Assembly (NCBI GenBank): GCA_964408795.1
Contig: CAYPAW010000101.1
Span: forward strand, 1-57,396
Source of the DNA: JABMQB01 sp964408795
Lineage (GTDB): Bacteria; Bacteroidota; Bacteroidia; Bacteroidales; Prolixibacteraceae
Reading direction: 5' to 3'
Length of the DNA: 57,396 nt
Shown: piece after piece, positions 15,682 to 24,353 of the stretch
Layout: each line of letters opens with the position of its first letter
Position numbering within the stretch: position 1 is the stretch's first letter
The notes under the pieces: generated by a model
Seen by the model: the letters and a program-made list of their open reading frames with translations, nothing else
Told to the model about the DNA's origin: nothing
Databases searched by the model: none
Translations under genes and position numbers: made by a program

Positions 15682-17664
15682 ATGAAAAACATGAAAGTCT
15701 GTAAAACAAATCATTCGCTCTTCCACAATCGGATAGCAAAAATACGATGCAAAGGAATTTCATGGTCAACCCTTGTAGTCATTGCAATGCTGGTCCTGTT
15801 GGCTGCCTGTAACAGCGATGATGTGGGTGAGTATTATTATACGTTCACGGGTGAAACCGTAGGTCAGTATATTAAAAATCGTCCTGAGATGTATTCGGAA
15901 TTTACGCATATTCTGGATACCACAGGCGTTATGGGATTGCTGAATGCCTATGGCGATTATACCTGTTTCCTGCCTGATAATGAGGCTATGATCCGGTTTT
16001 ACCAAAGCAAAGAGAAAAACAGTGCAAATGATTTTTCGATTGAAGCACTGAAGAAAATTGCGTATGATCATATCATTAAAGACTTTACCATAACCACCGA
16101 GGATTTTATTGAAGGGTTTTTAACAAAACAAACCATGAGTGGCCGTTATGTGGATATTGGAATTTCTACGGATGAATCCGGTCTTGTTTACACCATAAAT
16201 ACAACTTCAAAAATTACGGAACGGGATATTGAGGCACATAACGGGATCATCCATGCGATCAGTGAAGTAATATCTCCTACCGAGAATACCCTGGTGGAGG
16301 CCATATCCCTTGATGGAAATTTTTCCCTCTTTTTTGAAGCCTTGCAGGCCACCGGACTTGATTATCCTATCTCTCTGATCAAAGATGAGAGCTATGTGCC
16401 TGATCCGGAATATGTAGCAATGGAAAACGCAAATACTGTATATAACTACGCAAGAGTCCGCGTTCCTCGGGAAAGGAAATATGGGTTCACCGCTTTGATG
16501 GAGAGCAACGAAACCTATGCCCAACATGATATCCATAGTTTGGATGACCTGAAAGCTTATGCAAAAGAGGTGTACGATGAAATGTATCCCGAAGATGCTT
16601 CCATTACCGATGTGACAGACAGAAAAAACAGTCTGAACCGGTTTGTGGCGTATCACCTGCTCAACAAAAAGGTTCCCATGAGGCTCTTTATTGAGAAATA
16701 CGACAATACGGGAATGAATTATGAATCAACCGGTGAAACCCATTCGGTAAAGGTTGTGGATATGTACGAATACCTTGAAACCTTGTGTCCTAATACATTG
16801 TTGGAAGTTCGCACATTGCGTACAACAAATGAATACAATATTTTTAATATGATCGAAGAAACCGGACAGGCGATCCGCTTAACCGAGAATTTCGATAACG
16901 ATGCGTTGAACGGGGTTTATCATGAGATTGACCATATCCTGGTCTACAACGGTGCTGTGGAGCGAATGATTTCTACCAAGCGGCTGCGAATGGATGTTTC
17001 GAGTTTCTTTCCTGAGTTTGTCAATAACAACATTCGTATAGGGAATTCTCATGTAGGCGGGGGGTTATATTCCGAGCGGTGGTTTTTACCCAATGGATAT
17101 GTTGACCGGATTACGGCTTCAGCGAGAACCGAGGTTCATTACTTTAATGCAGATGACCGGTTTATGGATTACCAGGGAGACGAAATGTTTCTCTTAGGGT
17201 TGTATGATTTTGAAATTACCACATTACCCATTCCACCGGGAACCTACGAAGTGCGCTTTGGCTATCAGCCAACCCATTTACGCGGGGTGGCACAGTTGTA
17301 CTGGGATGGTGTTCCAACCGGGATCCCCCTCGACCTGCGTCTTTATGCTAACGACCCGGATATCGGGTATGAGTATCCGGGTACCGATGCACGGGACCCG
17401 GAGGGATTCGAGAACGACAAGGCCATGCGCAACCGGGGGTATATGAAGGGGCCAGCCAGTTATACGGTGGTGGCAGAATGGTGGTACACAGGAGCCAGTG
17501 CCCGTATGAGCGAGGATGTTCTTCGACGAATCCTTGGTATTTATACCTTCAATGAATTCACGACACATACTTTCTCCGTGAAAGCAGTGAAATCGGGTGA
17601 GTTTATGTTTGACTACCTGGAGTTTGTTCCCCTCGAAGTATTGGAATACGAGGACATTTATTAA
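15682..17664 (+). CDS. Two-domain FAS1 surface lipoprotein with C-terminal beta domain
   Basis: The 660-aa protein has an unusually long 30-residue n-region, a hydrophobic core and lipobox LLAAC (Cys43), then an SDD tether. Two FAS1 domains lie at about 58-210 (GQYIKNRPEMYSEF, FLPDNEAM, HNGIIHAISEV) and 212-440, the second with a long insertion (NGVYHEIDHILVYNG at its end). The last 215 residues form a different, Tyr/Gly/Trp-rich beta-sandwich-like module with a HTFSVKA and FDYLEFVPLEV ending; domains of this type (DUF5108-like) recur after FAS1 in this phylum and could bind ligand. It sits between the first susCD pair and another FAS1 gene. Surface capture is inferred; no enzyme motif is visible. 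Confidence 0.82.
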   Translation: MKNMKVCKTNHSLFHNRIAKIRCKGISWSTLVVIAMLVLLAACNSDDVGEYYYTFTGETVGQYIKNRPEMYSEFTHILDTTGVMGLLNAYGDYTCFLPDNEAMIRFYQSKEKNSANDFSIEALKKIAYDHIIKDFTITTEDFIEGFLTKQTMSGRYVDIGISTDESGLVYTINTTSKITERDIEAHNGIIHAISEVISPTENTLVEAISLDGNFSLFFEALQATGLDYPISLIKDESYVPDPEYVAMENANTVYNYARVRVPRERKYGFTALMESNETYAQHDIHSLDDLKAYAKEVYDEMYPEDASITDVTDRKNSLNRFVAYHLLNKKVPMRLFIEKYDNTGMNYESTGETHSVKVVDMYEYLETLCPNTLLEVRTLRTTNEYNIFNMIEETGQAIRLTENFDNDALNGVYHEIDHILVYNGAVERMISTKRLRMDVSSFFPEFVNNNIRIGNSHVGGGLYSERWFLPNGYVDRITASARTEVHYFNADDRFMDYQGDEMFLLGLYDFEITTLPIPPGTYEVRFGYQPTHLRGVAQLYWDGVPTGIPLDLRLYANDPDIGYEYPGTDARDPEGFENDKAMRNRGYMKGPASYTVVAEWWYTGASARMSEDVLRRILGIYTFNEFTTHTFSVKAVKSGEFMFDYLEFVPLEVLEYEDIY

Positions 17665-17712
17665 GATATGGCATATGAATCCTTTGTAAAGAAACAATTT
17701 TAATCGTGAGAA

Positions 17713-19263
17713 ATGCAAGTGAAAATGAAATACAAACATTGTAAGGATTTTGTTTCCCTCCCGGCTATGATCTTTGTCTTGTTGTTTGTGGCCTGTACAA
17801 AGGAATGGGACGATCATTACGAGGAAAGTTCTTTTGACCTTCCGGACAAAACAGTGACCGAAACGATCAAAGAGCAACCGGAGCTAAGTACCTTTTTCAA
17901 TCTTCTTGAGATAACCGGTTACGATGATATTCTGAATCTTTCCCAGTCATACACCGTATGGGCTCCTACCAATGATGCATTGAGTGGTTTTGATATGAGC
18001 AACCCCGAACGGGTGAAAAAAACCGTTCAGAATCACATAACCCGCAGCAGGATCACAACTTCCGGAATCGATGATTCCTATGTACGGATGCTGAACGGCA
18101 AATATGTTCGTTTTGCCAACGACCTGTCGGGATATATTTTTGGAGAAAATCATCTTACCAAAACGAATCAGCCGGCAAAAAACGGACTGATCCATGTGAT
18201 CGACGGCTATGCCCTTTATGTAAATAACCTTTGGGAATACCTGGGAGAGACGGTCGGTGTAGACTCGTTGCGCGAATATATTTACGGTCAGTCGAAAAAG
18301 GTTTTTGATGCTGCTAACAGCATCGAGATCGGGGCAAATGAGGAGGGACAGGCAGTCTACGACAGTGTTTTTGTGATTTGGAATCCGGTATTAAACCGGT
18401 TGGGATCCATTGATGTGGAAGACAGTATCTATACTGCCCTTATGCCGGATAACCATGCCTGGAATGAGGCCTATTCAAGAATTGAAGGATATTTCCATTT
18501 TCCCAACGATGCCGGAAGTGTCAAACGCCAAAGAGACCTGACCCGCTTTACCATTGTTCAGGATATGCTTTACCGCGACCGGATCAGCGAACCGGAAAAA
18601 CTCGACTCCCTCACATCTACCTATGGAAACAGGTTCTATAATCCCGGGGAACTGTTTAAAGACCTGGAATACGAATCGCTTAGTAACGGACTTGCATATA
18701 TGACCTCTCAAATGCCTTTCGCAGATACGGCTTCCTTTGTTAAGGAAATCAGAGTGGAAGCAGAGAATACACAGGGCAGAACCAATTCGGGGAGCAATAT
18801 TTTTATGCGATCCAGTTACGGAACCGAATTCACAGCTTCTGAAAACTACTATATTTTGGTTGATCCTTCATCAACGGAACCATCCGTTGAATTCTCGATT
18901 CCCAATACGCTTTCAACAAAATACAACCTGTACTGTGTGTTCGTACCGGCTAAAATTGTGGATTCCAATAATCTTACACCTACAAAGGCAAAGTTTCAGC
19001 TTACTTATATCCGACGGGAGAGTGGCAGTACCTTCATCAGACGATTTACTCCCGAGAACAACGCAACGGATCCGGAAGCCCTCACCAAAATGTTCGTTGC
19101 ACAGTTCGATTTTGAGTATGCCAACATCATAGATGCAGAGTACAACCGGGTTGCTGTTAAACTGAAAGTTAGCAGCGATGTAACCCTGCAGGAAGAACAG
19201 TCCGGTGACTTCAGCCGGACAATGCGTGTCGATTGTATCATTTTGGAACCTGTCCTGGAATAG
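17713..19263 (+). CDS. FAS1 surface lipoprotein (third copy)
   Basis: The 516-aa protein has a lipoprotein signal with lipobox LFVAC (Cys28; Cys24 if the second Met at 17725 is used) and a TKEWDDHY tether. FAS1 domain 1 (about 45-180) is canonical: TVTETIKEQPELSTFFNLLEI, the WAPTNDAL first motif, and NGLIHVIDGY as the second motif. A divergent second FAS1 region (about 185-350) contains ALMPDNHAW. The C-terminal 160 residues are beta-rich with no recognised motif. The next gene is the second susC, so each susC in the operon is immediately preceded by a FAS1 gene. Surface substrate binding for the second transporter is the natural inference. Confidence 0.82.
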   Translation: MQVKMKYKHCKDFVSLPAMIFVLLFVACTKEWDDHYEESSFDLPDKTVTETIKEQPELSTFFNLLEITGYDDILNLSQSYTVWAPTNDALSGFDMSNPERVKKTVQNHITRSRITTSGIDDSYVRMLNGKYVRFANDLSGYIFGENHLTKTNQPAKNGLIHVIDGYALYVNNLWEYLGETVGVDSLREYIYGQSKKVFDAANSIEIGANEEGQAVYDSVFVIWNPVLNRLGSIDVEDSIYTALMPDNHAWNEAYSRIEGYFHFPNDAGSVKRQRDLTRFTIVQDMLYRDRISEPEKLDSLTSTYGNRFYNPGELFKDLEYESLSNGLAYMTSQMPFADTASFVKEIRVEAENTQGRTNSGSNIFMRSSYGTEFTASENYYILVDPSSTEPSVEFSIPNTLSTKYNLYCVFVPAKIVDSNNLTPTKAKFQLTYIRRESGSTFIRRFTPENNATDPEALTKMFVAQFDFEYANIIDAEYNRVAVKLKVSSDVTLQEEQSGDFSRTMRVDCIILEPVLE

Positions 19264-19287
19264 GTGCAAAATATAGAAAAGAGGAAG

Positions 19288-22200
19288 ATGAACAGAGATA
19301 TCAAATTACACAATACAATGAGAAATCATTTCGTACGAAAATTTCTGCTTTCGGTCTTACTAACCGGTATGGTGGCTATCACTACCCTGGTGTATGGACA
19401 AACCGATACAACAGAAAGGGTTGTTCCCGCGGTTACTGAAACGATACAGGAAGTAGATACATCGGCATACATCGTAAAGGGAAAGGTTCGGGATGCAAAA
19501 ACCCGGGAACCCATCATGGCGGCTCAAATTCATACTCAGAATCACAAATCAGCAGCTACAACCGATGAAAAGGGAAATTTCGAGATTCAAGTCCATTCAC
19601 CGGGAGAAGTATTAATCGTTGTCGCTTTTGATTACAACCAGCGTGAAGTACCGGTGCGGGGAAGAGAAAGCCTTACGATCGATCTGTATTCAGAGGTTTT
19701 CCGGGATTATTACAAAGAAATAGAAAGCCTGACAGGTCCGGTTCGTTCCTCATTTACCGTTCATGCTTCGCATGGAACGGACGATATAGGTTATCCTGTT
19801 TTTCTTTCGGTTGACAATGCCATCCAGTCCCGGTTGGGAGGCGATCTGCGTGCCTTGAGCCGGTCGGGTCAACGCGGACTGGGGGCCAGTTTGTTTATCC
19901 GGGGACTCAATTCGGTAAACATGAATGCCCAACCTCTTTTTGTGATTGACGGAGTGATCTGGAACAACTATTTCGATATATCATCGGTTCACGAAGGTTT
20001 TTTCAACAATCCGCTGAACGATATCGACATGAATGATATTGAAAGCATTACGGTGATCAAAAACGGAACATCAATTTACGGCTCCAAAGGCAGCAATGGG
20101 GTCATCGTCATCAAAACCAAACGGGGAGTGGATCTGGCTACTAAAATCGTATTCAATGCTGTGGGTGGCCTGACCGGGAAAGCATCGTCTCTGCCCATGA
20201 TGGCAGGCGATCCTTTCCGTGTTTATACCACGGATCTTTTGGGAATGACCGATCTGACTTTTGAGGAGATCGGGGAACTGGACTTTTTAAATGACGATCC
20301 CACCTCGATTACCTATCCGAAGTACCACAACAACACCAATTGGGACAATGAAGTGTATCAGCAAGGCTTCACCCATAGTTACAACATCGGTGTCAGCGGG
20401 GGAGATGAGAAGGCTCTTTACTTTTTGTCACTGGGGTATTCCGGGAATCAGGGCATTGTGAAAACAACCGATCTGCAACGCCTGAGCACCCGTACCAATG
20501 CCGATTTTTTTCTTACGGACAACATAAAACTCGGGATGAATATGGGTTATTCCAGCATCGATCGCACTTTACTCGATGATGGTATCAATCCCTATACTTC
20601 CCCCACTTTCCTGGCTATGGTGAAAGCGCCATACCTGAGTCCTTATTCCTATACTCCAACGGGAACGCTGACAACAGATCTGGAAGATGCCGACGAATTT
20701 TTTATCGGTAATCCCACTGCTGTGATTGCCAATGCATTGAATACGAATAAGCATTACCGCCTTTCGATTGGTTTTAAACCGGAATTTACTCTCTCCCCTG
20801 CATGGACCCTGAGTACGCAGTTTGATTATGCCGTCGATAAATTCAAGGAAACCTATTACAGTCCGATGATTGGTGTACCCGACCGGATGCTTCCTGGCAT
20901 TGGAATCTCGGAAAACGTTTTCAAAAGCCAGATAATGCGCAACGTAGCCCTTTTTGATGATACACAATTGAAGGTTGAAAAATCGATCAAAGAGGTTCAT
21001 CATGTTAAAGCGATAGCAGGCATTCGCTATATTTCCAACCATTTTGAAGCAGATTATGGAGAAGGTCACAATTCAGGGTCTGATCAAAAAAGAAACCTAT
21101 TGGACCAAATCATCCGAAACACGACGGGAGTCAGCAACCGTATAAAATCGATCTCCAATTACGTATTGATCGATTACGATTTTGACAATCGCTATTTTCT
21201 TTCTGCTGCTGCGGCGGTGGATGCATCCTCTCGTTTTGGCCGTGAAACCCGGGGCGGCTTCCGGTTGTTCGAGCGTAGTTGGGCTGTTTTTCCGTCGGTT
21301 CATGCAGCCTGGTTGCTCTCTTCCGAAGAATTCATGGCCCATGTAAAAGCCATCGACTGGCTGAAACTGCGCATCGGTTATGGTTATTCAGGTAATGACG
21401 ACATCCATCCCTATGCCTGGAGTGCTTATCTTGAATCAACACGGTATATGGACCGGGCGAATGGATTGGTTTTAGCCAATATCGGTAATACCGAAATTCA
21501 GTGGGAAACGACAGCCAAAGCAAGCCTTGGCCTCGATGCCATTCTTTTCAACAACCGTTTGGCCTTGACGGCAGATCTTTACAGCCACAAAACTAAAAAC
21601 CTGTTGTTCTTGAAATCATTGCCTGAGGTGGCAGGTAACGGATACTACTGGGGCAATGGGGGGGAATTGTCAAACAAAGGGTTTGAGCTTTCAGCCGATA
21701 TGAAACTGATGAATCGCACCCGGTTCAAATGGGAACTGGGAGCCAGTATCGGACATTATACAAACCAGATTGAATCGTTACCCGACGGAGATTACATTAC
21801 AACGCTTTACGGTGCAGATATTCTGACATCCGTTGGCAATCCGACCGGTGTATTTTACGGACACAAAACCCTGGGAGTTTTTACCGACGAGGAGGCTGCT
21901 GCGACGGCAAACCTTCGTAAGATCGATGAAAACGGCGTTTCACATTTCTTCAAAGCCGGGGACATGCATTTCGAGGATTTCTTCAAAGATGGCATGATTG
22001 ATGATCGCGACCGTCAGATAATTGGCGATCCGAATCCCGATTTTTACGGATCGCTCAACAGCAAGATGGTTTTAATGAATTTTTCCCTGGAACTCTTTTT
22101 TACCTATTCATACGGGAATGATCTGTACAATGCCCTGCGCGCTGAGCTCGAATCGGGAAGTTTATTTATGAACCAGACCACAGCCATGCTGAACCGTTGG

Positions 22201-22524
22201 TTTTACGAAGGCCAGAAAACCACACAGCCCGGGGTGGCTTACCTGGATCCGATGGGCAATGCACGATTCTCCGACCGATGGATTGAAGACGGATCGTACC
22301 TGCGCTTTAAAACATTGTCACTGGGCTATACCGTTCCTCTGAAGAGCACGGTGATTGAAGGGCTCAAAGTGTGGATTTCAGCCAATAACCTCTTTACACT
22401 TACCCATTATTTGGGACGCGATCCGGAAGTATCGGTCCAAAACGATGTTTTGTACCAGGGCATCGACAATGGATTGATGCCCCTCACGAGAAATTATTTT
22501 GTTGGATTAACCATGAATCTGTAA
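19288..22524 (+). CDS. SusC/RagA-type TonB-dependent transporter (second copy)
   Basis: From the ATG at 19288 the protein is 1078 aa; a GTG at 19264 abutting the previous stop is possible, but AGGA just before 19288 and the signal peptide (ending VYGQ) fit the later start. A 40-residue Thr/Val-rich spacer precedes the CarboxypepD_reg-like domain (about 60-135; VKGKVRDAKTREPIMAAQI). The plug (about 150-290) has GLGASLFIRGLNSVNMNAQPLF and GSNGVIVIKTKRG, followed by a barrel ending VGLTMNL. It belongs to a clearly different SusC subtype from the first copy, so the two pairs probably import different products of the same substrate. The partner susD starts 59 bases downstream. Confidence 0.92.
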   Translation: MNRDIKLHNTMRNHFVRKFLLSVLLTGMVAITTLVYGQTDTTERVVPAVTETIQEVDTSAYIVKGKVRDAKTREPIMAAQIHTQNHKSAATTDEKGNFEIQVHSPGEVLIVVAFDYNQREVPVRGRESLTIDLYSEVFRDYYKEIESLTGPVRSSFTVHASHGTDDIGYPVFLSVDNAIQSRLGGDLRALSRSGQRGLGASLFIRGLNSVNMNAQPLFVIDGVIWNNYFDISSVHEGFFNNPLNDIDMNDIESITVIKNGTSIYGSKGSNGVIVIKTKRGVDLATKIVFNAVGGLTGKASSLPMMAGDPFRVYTTDLLGMTDLTFEEIGELDFLNDDPTSITYPKYHNNTNWDNEVYQQGFTHSYNIGVSGGDEKALYFLSLGYSGNQGIVKTTDLQRLSTRTNADFFLTDNIKLGMNMGYSSIDRTLLDDGINPYTSPTFLAMVKAPYLSPYSYTPTGTLTTDLEDADEFFIGNPTAVIANALNTNKHYRLSIGFKPEFTLSPAWTLSTQFDYAVDKFKETYYSPMIGVPDRMLPGIGISENVFKSQIMRNVALFDDTQLKVEKSIKEVHHVKAIAGIRYISNHFEADYGEGHNSGSDQKRNLLDQIIRNTTGVSNRIKSISNYVLIDYDFDNRYFLSAAAAVDASSRFGRETRGGFRLFERSWAVFPSVHAAWLLSSEEFMAHVKAIDWLKLRIGYGYSGNDDIHPYAWSAYLESTRYMDRANGLVLANIGNTEIQWETTAKASLGLDAILFNNRLALTADLYSHKTKNLLFLKSLPEVAGNGYYWGNGGELSNKGFELSADMKLMNRTRFKWELGASIGHYTNQIESLPDGDYITTLYGADILTSVGNPTGVFYGHKTLGVFTDEEAAATANLRKIDENGVSHFFKAGDMHFEDFFKDGMIDDRDRQIIGDPNPDFYGSLNSKMVLMNFSLELFFTYSYGNDLYNALRAELESGSLFMNQTTAMLNRWFYEGQKTTQPGVAYLDPMGNARFSDRWIEDGSYLRFKTLSLGYTVPLKSTVIEGLKVWISANNLFTLTHYLGRDPEVSVQNDVLYQGIDNGLMPLTRNYFVGLTMNL

Positions 22525-22582
22525 CCGGCTAACACAATTTATTTGAAAACGAGGAATTTGGAACTGTATTAAAGAAAAAAGG

Positions 22583-24223
22583 ATGAAGACACTAAATCAA
22601 ATAGCTTTCGGACTGATCATTCTGACAGGAATTGCCATGAGTTGCGATACCTTGCTGGATGCCGATTCCGACCGCATTATGTTTCCGGAAAACCATCAGA
22701 TCGATTCACCCAATGACTCGATCTATTCCATGATCGGTATTTTTACCCAACTTCAGAAGCTGGCTGATCGCTATGTATTGCTCGGTGAATTGCGCGGCGA
22801 CCTGATGGATATCACTGAAAATGCCGGAATTGACCTCCAGGAGATATTCAACTATGATATCTCGTCGGATAATCCGTACAATAGTCCGGAAGATTACTAC
22901 GCCGTGATTAACCACTGCAATTACCTCATCAACAACATCGACACGGCTTTTACTTCCCGAGGGGAGAAATCCCTGTTCAAAGAGTATGCAGCTGCCAAGG
23001 CGATACGTGCCTGGACGTATATGCAGATAGCCCTGAATTACGGGACGGTCAAATATTATGAAAAGCCTCTTTTAACGGTGCAATCTGCACAAGCTGAATT
23101 TCCTGTCTATTCAATTTATGATCTGGTTCCTGTTTTAATTCAGGATCTTGAACCGGTAAAACATGCGGAAACACCGGGCAGTATCTCACTGGGAGCCGAT
23201 ATGACCAGCGAAAAGCTGTTTTTCCCAATTCATCTTTTGCTGGGCGACCTGTACCTCTGGAATGGTCAATACGAAAATGCAGCCCGTGAATATTATGCTT
23301 TAATTGAAAAGGAACAGTATGTAATCACGGACAGGTATAGTTCATCATGGTTGGTGGACAACGGTGTTTTTGTTTCGAGGGATCTGTTTGATCAGCATTA
23401 CCTGGAAATTTTTGAACTTACCACCAGCGAACAAATTACATTGATTGCAGGATCAACAGAATTGGGAGAAGAGGATGAAATGTATCAAATAACCTACAGT
23501 CTGTATGAGGTAGCGCCTTCGCAGGTTGCGATCGACAAATGGGACGGGCAAACCTACTATTACAATGAAAATGCAATGATTCCCGGTGATTTGAGGGGTC
23601 CCCTTGGATCCTATGCCAACGAAGAATTTCTTTATGGTGGTTCCGGCAAGGTAAATGTGATTTTAAAATATTTATTAATGGAGAGTGAAGCCGAAGTATC
23701 AAAAGCCGTTATGGTTTACCGGGTTGCTACCCTCTACCTGCGCTATGCAGAGGCAGTAAACCGTGCCGGGAAACCCAACCTGGCTTTCGCAGTGCTGAAA
23801 AACGGGATGAATGCGGATGCTTTGGCTGCAGATTCCATCGTTCCTCGTCATGAGAAATACCGTGTTTATACCGATTCCACAGGAACTTTTATCGATTATG
23901 TGAATTTCAATCACATTGCTTTCGACGAAAATCTGGGTGTACATTCCCGGGGTTGTGGAAATGTGGAAAAGGCCACCGATTTTGTTATTCCTGCATTGAA
24001 TTCCCTGGAGGATTCTATTCGATACGTGGAAGATAAAATTGTGGAAGAACTGGCCCTGGAAACCGCCTTTGAAGGAAATCGTTTTTATGACCTGATGCGG
24101 GTGGCCCTTCGCCGGAACGATCCATCGTATCTGGCCAATAGAGTGGCAGAAAAATATGACGATAACAAGGAAACGATTCGCTCAAAATTACTGGAAGAAA
24201 ATAACTGGTATATCCAACCCTGA
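22583..24223 (+). CDS. SusD/RagB-type surface lipoprotein (second copy)
   Basis: The 546-aa protein has lipobox IAMSC (Cys21), SusD-like N-terminal helices (YSMIGIFTQLQKLADRYVLL, GELRGDLMD), repeated helical pairs through residues 120-240, and the C-terminal signature EELALETAFEGNRFYDLMRVA near 490-510. It is the lid for the second SusC. It differs strongly from the first SusD (for example no long FWKNESQ-type region), in keeping with a separate substrate. It is the last lipoprotein of the operon; 130 bp separate it from the CotH gene. Confidence 0.92.
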   Translation: MKTLNQIAFGLIILTGIAMSCDTLLDADSDRIMFPENHQIDSPNDSIYSMIGIFTQLQKLADRYVLLGELRGDLMDITENAGIDLQEIFNYDISSDNPYNSPEDYYAVINHCNYLINNIDTAFTSRGEKSLFKEYAAAKAIRAWTYMQIALNYGTVKYYEKPLLTVQSAQAEFPVYSIYDLVPVLIQDLEPVKHAETPGSISLGADMTSEKLFFPIHLLLGDLYLWNGQYENAAREYYALIEKEQYVITDRYSSSWLVDNGVFVSRDLFDQHYLEIFELTTSEQITLIAGSTELGEEDEMYQITYSLYEVAPSQVAIDKWDGQTYYYNENAMIPGDLRGPLGSYANEEFLYGGSGKVNVILKYLLMESEAEVSKAVMVYRVATLYLRYAEAVNRAGKPNLAFAVLKNGMNADALAADSIVPRHEKYRVYTDSTGTFIDYVNFNHIAFDENLGVHSRGCGNVEKATDFVIPALNSLEDSIRYVEDKIVEELALETAFEGNRFYDLMRVALRRNDPSYLANRVAEKYDDNKETIRSKLLEENNWYIQP

Positions 24224-24353
24224 TCGTTCGCAAAAATAAAGATAGGTTACCAAGTATTGTTCGCTTGAAAAGAACCGATGTTTTGTACAACTTTGCGAAC
24301 AAGGGAAGCAATCGGGTGAATTGAACAAGAGAAAGGAACCGGGAAAAACTTAA